Notes: generated from the letters alone by a model not told the origin. Shown: positions 1 through 12,824, numbered from the stretch's first letter. The stretch is DNA of 64,000 nucleotides from Apostichopus californicus (GCA_020650975.1 JAIPMN010002284.1:855-64854); one strand, 5' to 3'. Program-made: numbers and translations.

Positions 1-1112
1 GATGATCCCTCATGCCATTCACGTTCAAAGTGGCAACTGAAAATGTATGGGCCATGAGAGGGCAATGGGGCAAAACTACGCCGACGACGATTCTGTAAGC
101 TTCAAGCGCACACCAAGATTTGTAGACATGACAGAGTTTTTAGAACAGGCAGCTGTGTCTGCAAATAGTATGTATGGAAGAAACATTGGGAAAAACTTCA
201 GATGTGAAAAAAAAAATGGTAAAGTTAAGACCTCTCAAAGAGCTTGGTCGTTTGCAACAAAGGTTGAAGAACCTAAAGGTAAAAGGGAGGCAAAGTGTGT
301 TTTGTGCGATGGTCCACATGCCTTAAGCCAGTGTGAAAAGTTCAAGGCAATACCTCAACGGGAGAGGTTTAGATTTGCACGCCGACGAAGGCTTTGTGAT
401 AATTGTTTAAAGGGATTCCACATAGCCAGTAATTGTAGGTTAGAAGCAAATTGTAAGGTTAGTGGTTGCACCAAACGCCACCACACGTTGCTTCACTTCG
501 AACCACTACAGGGTTCTGGTACCTCAGTTAATGGGACGTGGGATGGTAGGCCTTCTTCCGCCTCAGACGATGCACCCATGGGAGTTAACCTAACAATGAC
601 TACGTCACGTCGGGTGTGCCTAAGGGTATTACCAGTTCACAGTAATTGGTTCAAATGGTCAGGAGGTCACAACATGGGCTATGTTAGATTCTGGTAGTGA
701 CACTTGTTTGTGTGAAAGAAGGCTTGTAGAAAAACTAAATGTGCCTGGGAGAACCATAGACTTCAGTTTGAGTACCATCACAGGAAAAACAGGAACAAAG
801 GGCATTGAGTTAGCCTTTAAGATTAGGAACATAGACGGTGGGGACCCGATTGAAATTCCAAGAGTTTGGACAGTTGATAAGCTACCTGTAAGCTATGAGA
901 GCATATCGAAGCCTAGTGACGTGAATAAATGGCCTCACCTAAGAGATATCCATCTTCCGGTGGCAAGGGCAGAAGATGTACAGTTATTAATCGGAAGTGA
1001 CATACCAGAGGCCTTCTGGGTTGAGGAACAACGAAGGGATGGGCTGAAGGAGCCTTACGGAATACGGACACCATTATGTAGTGTTGCGCCTACAATAACT
1101 ATAAAACTTTAA
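1..1112 (+). mobile_element. BEL/Pao LTR-retrotransposon fossil, gag end and protease region
   Basis: Seen: a cysteine/histidine-rich stretch (CVLCDGPHALSQC, then CDNCLKGFHIASNC and HHTLLH) followed by an aspartic-protease start (MLDSGSDTCLC) at about 681-720. This order, knuckle-like Cys/His units of the Pao gag followed by a retropepsin-type protease, is typical of BEL/Pao elements. The element enters from outside the window, and no LTR, reverse transcriptase or integrase follows here. It is broken and partial, with at least one visible break plus the truncation after the protease. It is a fossil of moderate age. A second BEL/Pao remnant lies at 46.4-48.25 kb. Confidence 0.85.
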
Positions 1113-1580
1113 ATCATACAATTGATGTCAGACACAAAAAATGGCAGATTGGTGAAACATATTTCTCAAATTCAAAGTTTATGTACATTGAGAATAAGTA
1201 ATGTTTTTATTCTTCTTTATTTTTCAAACATTGCTTGATAAGAAGCAATTTTATGGCATTTGAAATTGGCAATTAAATGGGTTTTTTTCTTCAAATCATG
1301 TCAAAAACATTAGATCATGACAGAATATAGGAGAGTGCTTTACAACACATAAATCAAATGGATGGAATGCTTTTTTCTGAAATAGACTTCCCCTTAATTC
1401 ACTGTAAATAATGACCAAGGCATTGATAATTGAGCTATCTCAAAATTGCTTTTCTATTGTTCAGAAAGCAAAATAAAGCATTAAAATTGGATGTGGTAGA
1501 GATAGACTGATCTCTTTAGTTTAAAGTTTTAAAGCAGTCTTATATTTTAATCCCTTTTACGTCTTAAGATGTACATGTAC
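1113..1580. other. Gene-free AT-rich spacer
   Basis: I see no coding signal or recognisable repeat between the BEL/Pao fossil and the last visible exon of the P-element-like gene. Confidence 0.5.
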
Positions 1581-4110
1581 CTGAGCAGCCAAATTGACTT
1601 TCATCCGTAGTGAAGGTGTGAGGTATACATGTTCATGTCGCAGTTTAGGCACCAAACGGAGTCCTGGGCTTATTGCCTTCAATCCTACATCTTTCTCGTA
1701 CAGCTGTACAATCTGTGTCCAATTGATGCTTTTCTTTTGATACTAAAATAAAAAGGTAATAGCCAAAGATTAGCAAAGCAGAATTTCTTTGATTTTATTT
1801 CCATGATGAGGAATTCCATGAATTACAATTTGGTTATAAAAAAAATCAAAATATCTGTTGGTGACTGTGTTTGGGGCCATAACTCCACAGTTTAACGAGA
1901 TAGATAACATCACCGTAGATTTCTCGACCCGATTTGAAAGACTAAAATCATTCCTTTAAGCAAATAGATTTTATTACAGGTTGATGTACTTTGAACTACA
2001 GTATTTCTATCATAATAAGATAGATTTTCAAATCTGATCAGAGCAGTTCATTTTGAATATAGCACTTTTCAATTTATGCCAAACTTGTGATGTATGTACA
2101 TACTGTATGTACATAAATGTTCCTCAAAATCATAAATGTATATCTTGAAAGTCCATGAAAAAGATGAGAAAGCCTATTTCTGCAAGCAAAACCTTTTGAT
2201 CATTATCATATTGAATAAACTTGCAAAGCTGATGAGAAAAACATTAATGTTACTAGAATTGAAATGAATACATATCAATCATTTCTTAAATAAATAAACA
2301 ATTTATACATACCACTAAATTTGTTGCTTTCTTACTCCAATTTGAATTCTCGAAGTCTTAATCAAGTGTGGTGTGTCACAAACAAAGAATAACTTCGATC
2401 CACGGCATTCAAAACAGTTGAAACCGAAATACTTTGGTTGACCTTCCTCAGTGAGCCCAATCAAATCAAAGACGTAACGATTGTTCGAGGCACCATCAGC
2501 CGTTATACACTTGACAGATAGTTCGATGGTCTTAAGTGCCTTGATACACTTTATCACAAGAGCATACAGCTGATATCCACTCACATTCTGCGTGGGAAAG
2601 TAACCTACGGGAAACTTCAGACTGGATGTTAGTCCCCTTGCCATGAAAACCACCACATGCGATGCTAAGTCTGTGTCTTGGTTTGTTTCTTGTGCACGCT
2701 TCCTTTCGATTTTTTCCATTTCAAATGCGCACTCCCCAATATCTGTAAAACCGACAAGTTTACCACTACTCCTTGAAAATGCTAAACCTGCTTTTACTTT
2801 CATTTCATCCAACATTAATGAAACCACTTTCTGATGTGGTTTAATATTTTTAATGTTAGAGTCATAAATTCTCAAGAGAATATCCTTGGTGAAGTGGGTG
2901 TATGTATAAAGGGTGTTCGGGTGAGGCAGAATCATGAAACCACTGTTCCTAAGAAGTTCATAAGCTGCAGTGGATTTCGTCTTGATAGCAACTGCCCATC
3001 TAATGATGGCAGGATGCCATCGCATTTGCTTTTAAGTTTAAGGGCTTTCTTCTGCTCTTCCCAAAGAAGCTTTCCATGGGAATTGTGGGAGAGCAAACCA
3101 TCTAAAGAACTCTCGCAGCTGGAAAGAAGTGTTTCAACCTTATCATCACAATCATCACTGAGTGTTACGCTTTCCAACTCCAAAACTTTCCTGACTGTCA
3201 GCCAATCGCTTATTTCTCTGCGCATACATTATCTTTTCTTGTGCCAACTTTTCAACCTTGCCCTTGAGCTGCTCCTTTGTCAGAAGGTCATTTCTGGTAT
3301 ACTTTGACACCATCCCAGGTTTTTTACTTTAGTGCTGCACTATATTGTTTGCAGACTTCACAAGTATCACTGTTGGCTTTCAAAGGAAGCAGAAGTTGGC
3401 AGTGTTTATGGCGGATAGTGAGTTTGTGAACAACCCGACCTGATGCCTCATCAAAAACAAATTTGTCCACATAAACAATTGTCTCCTCTTTTGCATTTTG
3501 AAGAGGCCTGTCATGAAATGCTTTGGAAAGCTCTTCAAACCCAACATTTCCCACACAGATTTTACGGTTGAGTACCATGTCCAACAGTACAGGTATGTTT
3601 TCGTTTGTTCTTGGGAGACTTATGTCTATTTCTCTTCCGAGAATATAAACGTTCCACTCTTCACCTTCAAGAACAATTCGCTTGAGTATAACCTCTCCTG
3701 TCTTATCAACTAGTATGGCAATACATTTCCCATCATCCAGCCAAGAGTAAAATCCTCTCTGTTGACACAAAGTAACAATGTCCTCCTTGCTTACATGATC
3801 ATCCACTCCTGTTGATTTACAAATATTGCAGTTTTCATTGTGATCTTGAAAATCAAATAGTTCTATTGGCAGGATATCCTCTACCTTTGATTTACTTTTC
3901 CTTTTCCTCCATCGAGATAACTTCATGCGACAAGAATTACAGGCACTCTGTGGATGCTGGCCAACATGGTCTTCTTCAATGTTTATTTTCAATGCATCAA
4001 AGATATTCTTCTTAATATCAAGCTTTGATCTCCCAAGATGGCGCATCATCCCTTCTCTTTTCGCCGCATAATCTGCACACAGACTGCAGAGCAATTTTAT
4101 GTAATTCCAT
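1581..4110 (-). pseudogene. P-element/THAP9-like transposase, intron-containing, decayed
   Basis: P-element-type transposases cut and rejoin DNA in the nucleus. Read on the minus strand: 4110-3324 holds a Cys-rich zinc-binding start (CSLCADYAAKREG, CNSC, CNIC) after a good acceptor (ctcatttttag at 4111). 3300-2336 holds the transposase core, with MRWHPAIIRW, VSLMLDEMKVK (catalytic Asp context), FTDIG, and ITADGASN before CDTPHLIKTSR. It ends at a GTAAGA donor (2335). Exon 1742-1581 (acceptor ttttattttag, donor GTACAT) reads in phase: YQKKSINWTQIVQLYEKDVG, LRLVPKLRHEHVYL and MKVNLAAQ, a hallmark of the family. Decay: a stop at 3324 and at least two more frame changes before 3025. One of these looks like a lost A in AAAGCAAATGCG at about 3025. 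The N-terminal DNA-binding exon and the last exons were not found. It may be a transposon copy or a former host gene. Confidence 0.8.
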
Positions 4111-5426
4111 CTAAAAATGAGGGAAAAAACATATTTAGATAGTAAGTCATTTATTAACAAAGAGTCAAGTTTTGCACACCGACAAGCATAAATTTACAGA
4201 CTAACTAGCGAAACTGTTGAGAAGAGATGGACCTGGACCTAGGCATGGAGCTTAGCCAATTTGACAAAAAAAAAACATTGAAAGTATATGAGTGTGAATT
4301 TAACTGCCGTAAACTAAAATTCTGGCATAAATCTTCTGCGTGTAGAAAACAACTTTCCACTCTGGGTAGGCCTAGCCTAGGCCTACAACTTACAAGGCCA
4401 AATTTTTGTTTCTTTGTAACAATATGTTGATTGAGGTAGGAGCCTAGGCATAAGCCGTAGTCTCATAGTTTTTTGAAAGTGGAACAGTGTTAGACTACCC
4501 CCCCCCCACCCCCATGTTACTTCCATATGCTTAAAATATTACAATAATTCAGTAAACTCAAAATATTTGGTCCTCTAAGGGCCTACGACTCGGTATGAAC
4601 ATAAAGTTATAATTCTGGGACATAGAAACCCATGAATGAACTGAGGCCCGAACTCGAGTCTAGGCCCTATGCCTAATGTACTACTACTAGGCTAAATCCA
4701 TTTGTTTACAAATTACATTAGGTTGTACATTTTTACGATCAAAAATATCATTTTTCGGGCTTAAATTCGGTAAAAAGTTATTATTTCTTATGTTAAGAAA
4801 ACGTTTCTCTTTAACGATCATATCATCATCACGAAAGTTTAAGCTTCAAGGACGCTAAAAAATAGGTTGGCAAATTCCCCGAAAAAAAAAATGGTCACGA
4901 TTGGTCAACCACAACACAGCTGTACTATTGTTCCTTAAGGCCTTAAGAACGTATACAATGAAAAACATGGCGGTATGAGTGCTCGGAAATGTAAGAAAAC
5001 GGCAATTTCTTACCTCAATTTGGAACCAAAATAATCCAGAAATACAGAGGAATATCCCGACTTTCAAGCGGCATAACTTTGAGTAGGAGTAACGGATTAA
5101 AAAGCGGTTTTCTCATGGAATATTTGGAACGTTGTCGCGATAACTGCACATCGACTTCGTGACTGTAAACAACATCTATATCAACTGCGCAAGCGTGAGC
5201 CCATATGCTAATGACACGATGACGAAACTTTATGAATGGGCAAATACCCGGATGTTTCCATGCACACACACTCGTGTCGGAAAAGAACATCATATCACTG
5301 GGCATCGAGTCGTATCTAATGACATCCCGGGGGAGTCGTTTTGCGTAAGGTTTTAGATAGAGGGGCTGGGCAAGTGTTTGGATTAATTTTGGGTGGTATT
5401 TTTCGCGTTGTATCTCCTTCCCAGGT
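4111..5426. other. Gene-free stretch upstream of the P-element-like exons
   Basis: This stretch holds AGGCCTAG-rich spacer DNA, a C-run at 4498-4508 and short unconvincing frames. A first exon of the P-element-like gene could be here, but I could not identify one. Confidence 0.4.
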
Positions 5427-5720
5427 TTATAGCTCCATGCTCACCTTCAGAACTACGATCCGATGTAAAAAAAAACGATAAATTTCTCCGGAATGTTCTT
5501 GCAATGACATCGCTATTTGGCTATGTTTAATGCTGCCTACATGCTTTACTATGTCATTAACACCACCATGACTGACACTAAAGTTTACTTTACATTTGGT
5601 ACAGAGTGCGTGAAATTCGCCAATTTTCGACTGGACAATAAAAGGCCACCTCTTTGAATAATCTGCCTTGAATCTTTGCATTCGCCGAGGTTTTTTGCAA
5701 GGGTTTTTTTTTGCTGCCAT
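5427..5720 (-). CDS. N-terminal BED-like zinc-finger fragment (hAT/ZBED-like)
   Basis: The minus-strand frame starts at ATG 5718-5720 with a basic leader (MAAKKNPCKKPRRMQRF), then YSKRWPFIVQSKIGEFHALC. Next come CTKCKVNFSVSHGGVNDIVK and H-x4-H (HVGSIKHSQ). The pattern W-P-F, C-x2-C, SxxHGG, K-H-x5-H matches N-terminal BED-like fingers of hAT-type transposases and ZBED-like host proteins, which bind DNA. The frame runs on 20-odd residues (EIYRFFLHRI) and stops. No transposase core follows on the minus strand, so it is a stranded first exon or a 3'-truncated copy. I did not find a convincing splice donor. Confidence 0.55.
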   Translation of the reverse strand: MAAKKNPCKKPRRMQRFKADYSKRWPFIVQSKIGEFHALCTKCKVNFSVSHGGVNDIVKHVGSIKHSQIAMSLQEHSGEIYRFFLHRIVVLKVSMEL

Positions 5721-6265
5721 TATGTCGATCTACGTAGGCTAACGTTACAACGAACTTGTATCATTATATGTAGCAACTCCGGTTCGCGCAATTAACAATA
5801 CATTCACTATTTGCATCATAAGTATGACTAAGCCTAATATCATCGTACGCGAAATAAGTTATATCCACCATACACGTTTGGATGAATATGCCAATGGCTA
5901 CGTACGTACGGAGTGTACTGTGAGGTGAAGCAAGCATACAGGTTTGGCATACAAGTTTCAGCCGTTTTTAAAAACAGCTTCCACAGTGGAGATAACGGTA
6001 CAGTATGTGTATAAACATGTGCATAAACATTTGAGCAAATACAAAATGATTTTTTGCTTGCCGTCAATGACAGTTTAGGATATTTGTGGAAACAAATTTC
6101 ATGACAACATTTAATTTTATTTGAAAAGCAAAACAACAAAGTTAGGTGCATCGTGTGTTGTGGCCTTGTAATGAATTCCTACAAATTCGGAATATTTGCG
6201 TGTTCAGCGGGACGTCGGAACACAAGTTAAAAAATCGGAACTGTTCCGCCAAAATCGGATCGGTT
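5721..6265. other. Gene-free spacer
   Basis: No coding signal or repeat was recognised. Confidence 0.4.
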
Positions 6266-6640
6266 GGCATCTCTGCAATTGACCATTCAGCACAACTTAA
6301 CTGTCCACCACCAAATGGATGTCAAGACGGCTTATTTAAATGCTCCAATAGATTGTCAACTTTATGTCGAAGAAACCTGAAGGTTTTGCAGTAAGTGGTA
6401 AGAATGGTGAGAAGTTGGTCTGTAGACTGAAGAAGTCATTATATGGTCTTAAGCAAAGTGGTCGAAATTGGAATAGCCTTTTGCATTCCTACTTTGTCGA
6501 GGAGAGTTATTCTCAATCACTTGTAGACACCTGTGTGTATACTGAACATGAATAAAATTATATCACCATAGTTCTTGTCTGGGTTGATGATATCATCATC
6601 ACAACTATAAAATCGTGAGGGCGTGGATTGATAAGGGTAA
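6266..6640 (+). mobile_element. Ty1/copia fossil, reverse-transcriptase fragment
   Basis: Seen: a short piece with the copia RT landmarks, including the KLKKSLYGLKQSGRNWN block followed by a QS..DTCVYTE block. Just upstream is DNA that resembles the preceding copia RT motif. Only about 370 bp is recognisable. It is broken, with a few breaks, has no LTRs, and looks old. Confidence 0.75.
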
Positions 6641-7108
6641 TGGATGATTCAGAACACCGAATTGACTACGAGATAATGCTGTTGTATTTAAGCCAGAATC
6701 CTTTAGGTCTGGTTATATTTACATGGGTGCATGCAAGTATATGATTAAACACTACATCGCTCCCAACTTTAGATAAATAAAACAAGTGTTCAACAGTTCA
6801 TGATTAATAAACATTGATCTGTTAGTATATGAAACAAGGTGAAAAGTTTAATGATATAAATGATAAGCGTGTGACACTTTGCTTAAAGTGTGAAGTGTAA
6901 AGTTTGCAACATAAAAAGTAAAAGTAAAAGGTTGGTATAGGATATAGGTATGTGCCATTACCAAAACTGCCCAAAAAATAGTACAATATCAAACAATAAC
7001 ATGTACTGCACAGAATTGAGTTTGATAACCTTCCAATCAATTGTTTAAAGCAATATGATTTGTGATTTTGTAACTGTAATGTTATTGAAATATGGATTCA
7101 GATGTACG

Positions 7109-7689
7109 TGTGCAAACGATGCACTACATTGTATAATCTGCACCTGTATGTTAATGAGCTGTGTGTTTGCATATTGGTATATAAGTTAAAGCATGCCGTC
7201 TGCTCGTCCTTGTTCACCCTGTCTCTCCATCTGTCAACACGTAACCTTGGACATGTCGTCCTATATGTGAAATTTGGAGTGAGTTAGTTGTTAGGTATTG
7301 GGGGGTTTGTGTGGTCGTTACATAAAGTGGGTTGGTGGTGGTTTTTCTGTTTGTGGTTTGGAGTTGGCTCTTTGGGGCTGGTTTGTACTGATTTATTGTT
7401 TTGTTTCTGTTGGCCTTGGGGTCCGTGTCCCTTTCACGTGTGGGTTAGTGAGAGATTTCTGTTTGTGGGTTTCAGTTGGAGTTTTGGGGGTTGTTATACA
7501 GACTGGGATTGTTTTGTCTTTTTGGTTTTGTTGACCTTTGGTCCGTGTCCGTTCTCTTTGCACGTAAAAAGCATATCTGTCCTGTACAGCATGATGTAAC
7601 GCAATAAATTATAACATGTTAATACTCAACGTCGACTGTGTTCTACTTGATTGCTTAAAGAACTCATATCTAAACAAGGAAATATGACA
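7109..7689 (+). repeat. 5' LTR of the gypsy fossil, enlarged by a GT-rich insert
   Basis: It shares long near-identical blocks with 12587-12824 (for example GATGCACTACATTGTATAAT and CAGCATGATGTAACGCAATA). It contains about 305 bp that the 3' copy lacks. It ends in ACA just before the primer-binding-like site. Confidence 0.85.
7268..7573. repeat. GT-rich insert in the 5' LTR, two ~130-bp diverged tandem units
   Basis: This segment is absent from the 3' LTR. It contains two related units, each running from TTTCTGTTTGTGG to GGTCCGTGTCC plus CACGT (around 7344-7440 and 7457-7566). Strand composition is heavily G+T. The long Trp/Phe/Gly-rich frames across it are a by-product of that composition. 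Confidence 0.7.
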
Positions 7690-8962
7690 TGGTGGCAGCG
7701 AATGGAAAGCAGCCCATAGAAATAGACAGTCGCTAAGGCATGAAAGTCTTCGAAGCACGTTGGAGCATGGAGGTAAAAACCATGGTTGGAGCAAGCTACA
7801 ATATATAATGAGTCCGCCGCTGGGAAGACAGGGTGCAAGCCACGAGGCGGACGTGTAACAAAAAACGTAATTTCAGTTACATTCAGTTCGACCGGACTGG
7901 CATACCATTAGAGTCTAGAAGTCATGCTATTTATTCCACTAAGTACTTGTATTGTGCTGAGTGTATAACATCAGCCTAAAGAACAATCAACATTCCAGAA
8001 CATTGCCTATGGTTTATATGCGATGCAGGAGCACGTCCACGCATTATTACTAAATAAGATGTACGAACAGGCAACGATGTACCGTCTGTGAGGAGAGCGC
8101 AGCATATTCCTTTAGCGGAATTGGCTACTACAGTTCTGGGCTCGTCATTGGAAGGTCTTCCAGTTTCCATACGTTGAAAGTGTAGTGATATCCATCGTAT
8201 GCAGTGTGCTGTACAAGGTGCAAAACTTCTGGTCCAGGATACTTGCTGTCGGAGTACAACCTCAACGTTAATGGATGCAGAGGGTGACCTGAACTGACGG
8301 AGTTCCCAACAGATACTTTCCATTTGTATGACTATCGTCAAATTGTTTCATGTACTATATTGTTGCATACCTGATAAACAAAGCTGGTGAGTGTTACGTA
8401 ACATTAAGCTAAGCTCGTACAAAGTAGCCTAAGCTTGTAAGTTGTAGTATTGTCTATATGGTATAGTGTTAGTGTACTAGTGATAGCATTCATACATGGG
8501 CCTATACAAGCTACGGTAAAAGGCATAGGTATAATCAAACCTGGGAATTTGTGAAGTTCTAATCTAGTTGTTACTATTCAAATACGTTCTTACCAAAATG
8601 GGGGATTCGTATGTTGTATCTCCACCAACGTTTCATTGGAATTCAAGTGACTTACCAACATCATTTCGAAATTTGAAAAAGCATTGTCGCCTAATGTTTC
8701 ATGGTCCCATGGCACAATCTGCTAAATCAGGCAAGATACAAGTCACATATGTACTATTGTGGATGAGCCAGCAGGGCATTAACATTTTTGATACATGGAA
8801 TGTTACAGACACACAACGTGAATGTTGTGATGAAATTTTGAAGTTGTTTGAGAAACACTTTGAACCGAAGACAAATTATCGGCTAAGCAGGTTCCAACTT
8901 CAAAGATTCACACAAATGCCTTCTGAAAATGTTGATGAATTCACCTTAAAGTTATATAGAGA

Positions 8963-9125
8963 GGGCGTTGTGGTCAAGTGGTTAAGGCAGTGGATCTAAG
9001 GATTACAGGTTCGAGCCCCTGACCAGATCACTGCGTTGTGTCCTTGGGCAAAGCACTTTATTTCCATTGCCTCGTTGCGCGTATGCCCTATGGGTTTCTG
9101 CAACATAAGAAGAATAAGGATAACC
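8963..9125 (+). mobile_element. tRNA-derived SINE inserted in the gypsy gag region
   Basis: It begins with a tRNA-like head. An A-box-like TGGTCAAGTGGTTAAGG is followed by a B-box GGTTCGAGCCC at 9008-9018. Next comes a non-tRNA body (GTGTCCTTGGGCAAAGCACT) common in invertebrate SINEs, and a tail of AAGAATAAGG type. Gypsy gag sequence lies on both sides, so the SINE landed after the LTR element. I could not fix the target-site duplication. Confidence 0.8.
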
Positions 9126-12100
9126 CGCTGGCGAATCCAGGGTAGTAAATGTAACTTTAATCCAACTGAGCTTGAAATTAGACTGATTGAACAGCTAATA
9201 ATTGGCACATCACACAAGAAGGTGCAGCAAATTCTGTTAAGCAAAGATGAAACCTTAAAGTTAGATGATGCATTAGATGTAGCAAGAACCTATGAGGCTA
9301 CAAGGACACATATGGAAGCATTAAATGCACCCTCTATCTCTGTAGACTATGTGCACAAAGGTTGTACCAAAGTCCATCCTGGAAATGTGTTAGGTGTGGA
9401 CTAAATTATCCACACAGGGGGAAGTGTCCGGCCGAATGGACAAATTGTAATTTTTGTGGAAAGCCAAACCATTGGGAATCGGTATGTAGACCAAAGAAAC
9501 ATAATGGAAAGGGTGATCATGCTAAAAGGGGAAGAGGCAGTTGAAAACCTCGTAAGCCCCAAGGTGAGCGACATGTAAACAGTTTGACAAATGCACATGC
9601 AGATGTCACCAATTCTGTAAACCAGAGTGATTCTCGTCTAAACCGAGTTGCCGAAAATCTTCGTTTTGACTCAGTATATATTTACAATATAAATGGTCCT
9701 CAAAAAATAGCTGAAAATCAAGCTGTTGTGAACCTGAACATAGTTATAGGTGATCAGCCTGCCACACTAAAGGTGAAAGTTGATACTGGTGCCGAAGGAA
9801 CGTTTTGCCATTGCGTATATTTAGACAAATGTATCCTCATTGTATTGATAAAAGTGGCAATCCACTGCCAAGATCTACTAAACCTATCGAAACCATGGTC
9901 ATGGCTTACAATGACAGCGTCATACGTCATTTCGGTACTCATACCTTAAAGTGCGAGTTTCGTAATACAACCATAGAAAGTGAATTTTATGTTGCTGATG
10001 TCAAGGGTCCAGCTATTTGGGGATTAAACTCATCCCTATTATTGAAGTTAGTTACCTTGCATTGTGGAGTGTCTGTTGATACCACTAAAATTGACACTGC
10101 AGATGACTTAAGAAAATGATACCCTGATAGATTTGAAGGGATTGGCAAATTAGAAGGAAAGTACCATATTGTTATAAACACAGATGTTCCACCGGTAATC
10201 CGTGCTGCTCGTAGATGTCCAATACTAATAATAGAGGATGTAAAGAAAGAATTAGATGACATGGAGAAACTAGGTGTAATTGAATCTGTAACAGAGCCAA
10301 CTGATTGGGTCTCTAGTGTAGTGTACTCCGAAAAAGCTAATGGGAAGTGGCGTGTATGCGTAGACCCCAAAGACTTAAACTCTGCTATTAACCGTACTTA
10401 CCATAAAACTCCAACATTACCGTATTCTCCAAATTGGATGCTAGACATGGGTATTGGTCTATCATGTTGGTTAAAGAATCCAGTTTCCTAATTACTTTTA
10501 ATAGTCCTTTTGGACGGTATAGATTTAAAAGACTGCCATTCGGCTTGTCTGTTAGTCAGGACATATTCCAGGCAAAGATGTCCAGGTAAATCTAGAATTT
10601 CTGATGACATAGGTGTGTATGGCAAAAGAGAGGAAGAACATGATCAAAATCTCCACAGGCTCATGAAAGTAGCAAGAGAGAAGGGACTTGTGTTCAATTA
10701 CGAGAAGTGTGAAATTAAGAAGCCAAGTATTAAATTCTTTGGATCAATTTATGACTCGCAAGGTGTGCACCCAGACCCTGAAAAGGTTAAGGCTATAGAA
10801 AAAATCGAAGCCCCAGTTAAGAAGAAAGAGCTTCAAGAATTTATGGGTATAGCCACGTACATGTCACAATTTGTTCCAAACCTTTCCACTTGCTCTTCAC
10901 CATTAAGGTCCTTACTGAAGGCCGATACGGAGTTCCATTGGACAAACTCCCATAATCAATCCTTTAACCAGATAAAGGAACTAATTAGAAAGCAAGTAAT
11001 TTTGGCATATTTTGATCCCAATAAGGAAAGTGTCATTGAAGTGGATGCATCCATGAAATGAAGTAGATGTGTGTTATTGCTAGAATCTAAACCAGTTTAT
11101 TTTGCATCAAAAGCCCTAACTGAAACCGAACAAAGGTATGCCAACATAGAACGTGAAATGCTGGCCGTTGGTCATGCATGTGATAGGTTTCACACCTATA
11201 TTTATGGGAAATATTTCATTGTCAAAAGTGACCACAAGCCACTTGAAATGATAAAATTGAAGATTACCTAGATTACAGAGGTTATTATTAAGATTACAAG
11301 GTTATGACATGACGATTCAGTTTAAACCTGGAAAGGATATGCTTATAGCTGATGCACTGTCTAGGTTGAGTTAATTCACACCCAGAGTTCAAAGTTTTGA
11401 AAGACATTATATTAAATGGGTGGACTGCAAAGCGCCGTGAAGCCCCAAAACTGATCCATAAATACTGGTCACTTAGTGATGAACTAACGATCGAGAATGG
11501 TCTTACCATGAAATGTGACAGAATAATTATTCCATCAACCATGCAGTCTGAAATACTCGAAAAAATTCATACTGGGCACCAAGGAATTGTAAAATGTCAG
11601 CTTAGAGCCAAAACATGTGTTTATTGGGTTAATATCAATAAGGATATCGAGGAGATGGTTAGAGTGTGTGTTCATTGCAGAACCACTAGAACAACCACAA
11701 CTCCCAACTAGACCGTGGCAAGTAATTGGGTCAGACTTGTTTTATGTTAGTGGAAATGAATACGTACTACTTACTATTATTCAAAATTCTTTATTCTTTA
11801 GTAATACAGTAATTGATATGTGCAAAAGTGTGTTTTCAGAATATGGTATACCTGAAAAGCTAGTATCTGACAATGGAAGTCAATACTCAAGCCAAAGGAT
11901 TTTGCAAAACAATGGAACTTTAGTCATATTACCTCGAGTCCTAGGCTTCCTCAGTCTAATGGGTTCAAAGAGAGAGAAGTTCAAACCGTAAAAAACACGA
12001 TGGTCAAGGCAAAGCAGACAAATACAGATGTTTATCTAGCCTTATTATGTCTTAGAGCAACGCATGTAGACAGTAAAATACCGTCTCCAGCAGAACTACT

Positions 12101-12586
12101 GCTCAATCGTAAAGTGAAATCTAATCTTCCTGTCAGAGTACAAAATAAGAATGCTGATCGTGATTAAATTTTTTAGCGTATGCAGGATAGGCAAGACGCC
12201 AGAAATTCTATCATGATAAAACAGCAAAACCTTTGAGTCCGTTGGTTCCCGGACAAAGTGTATATGTACAAGACCAAAGTTCAGGCAAATGGACCCCAGG
12301 TACATTACTAAAGCAAAGACATGAACCACGATCGTATGAAATTGAAACCGACTCGAGTGGAATCCTGAGTAGGAATAGGAAACATTAAAGGAAGGGGAAA
12401 AGGTTGTACCCCAGTCAGAGATTATAACCCATAACTCTGACCCCAGTTCAGAAATAGAAAATATTCTGGCACCAGAACCAGAAGGTCCAGACCCACAAGA
12501 AGATGTTTATGTTACTAGGTCTACTAGGTCGGAGAGTAAAGAAGAGAGTAATGTTTGATTTCTAATGTTTGCAAGCTGTGTAGTAT

Positions 12587-12824
12587 TGTTTGCGAACGAT
12601 GCACTACATTGTATAATCTGCACCTGTATGTAAATGAGCTGTGTATTTGCATATTGGTATATAAGTTAAAGCATGCCGTCTGCTCGTCCTTGTTCACCCT
12701 GTCTCTCCATATGTCAACACGTAACCTTGGACATGTCCTATATCTGTCCTCTACAGCATGATGTAACGCAATAAATGATAACATGTTAATACTCAACGTC
12801 GACTGTGTTCTACTTGATTGCTTA
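12587..12824 (+). repeat. 3' LTR of the gypsy fossil, cut short by the TTAA element
   Basis: It matches the 5' LTR up to GATTGCTTAA, where the TTAA-flanked transposon starts. The last ~30 bp of the LTR (AACTCATATC... in the 5' copy) is not recognisable beyond the far end of that transposon. Confidence 0.85.

Larger units (their letters stand above)
7109..12824 (+). mobile_element. Ty3/gypsy LTR-retrotransposon fossil with both LTRs
   Basis: Seen: direct terminal repeats (7109-7689 and 12587-12824) around a gypsy-type interior. Parts in order: leader after a TGGTGGCAGCG primer-binding-like site at 7690; gag with a capsid-like stretch (from about 8570) and CCHC knuckles (about 9380-9500); protease (VDTGAEG at about 9780); reverse transcriptase (about 10150-10900); RNase H (about 10950-11370); integrase with its zinc-binding head (about 11400-11700) and core; then a short tail. 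Family order PR-RT-RH-IN supports Ty3/gypsy. It is broken in many places (about ten or more). The LTR pair still matches closely outside one large insert, so it is of moderate age. A SINE sits inside gag. Confidence 0.9.

Noticed and set aside
7288-7599. Trp/Phe/Gly-rich open frames of ~100 codons
   Set aside because: Produced by the GT-rich composition of the insert in the gypsy 5' LTR; two overlapping frames are equally open and neither resembles a protein.
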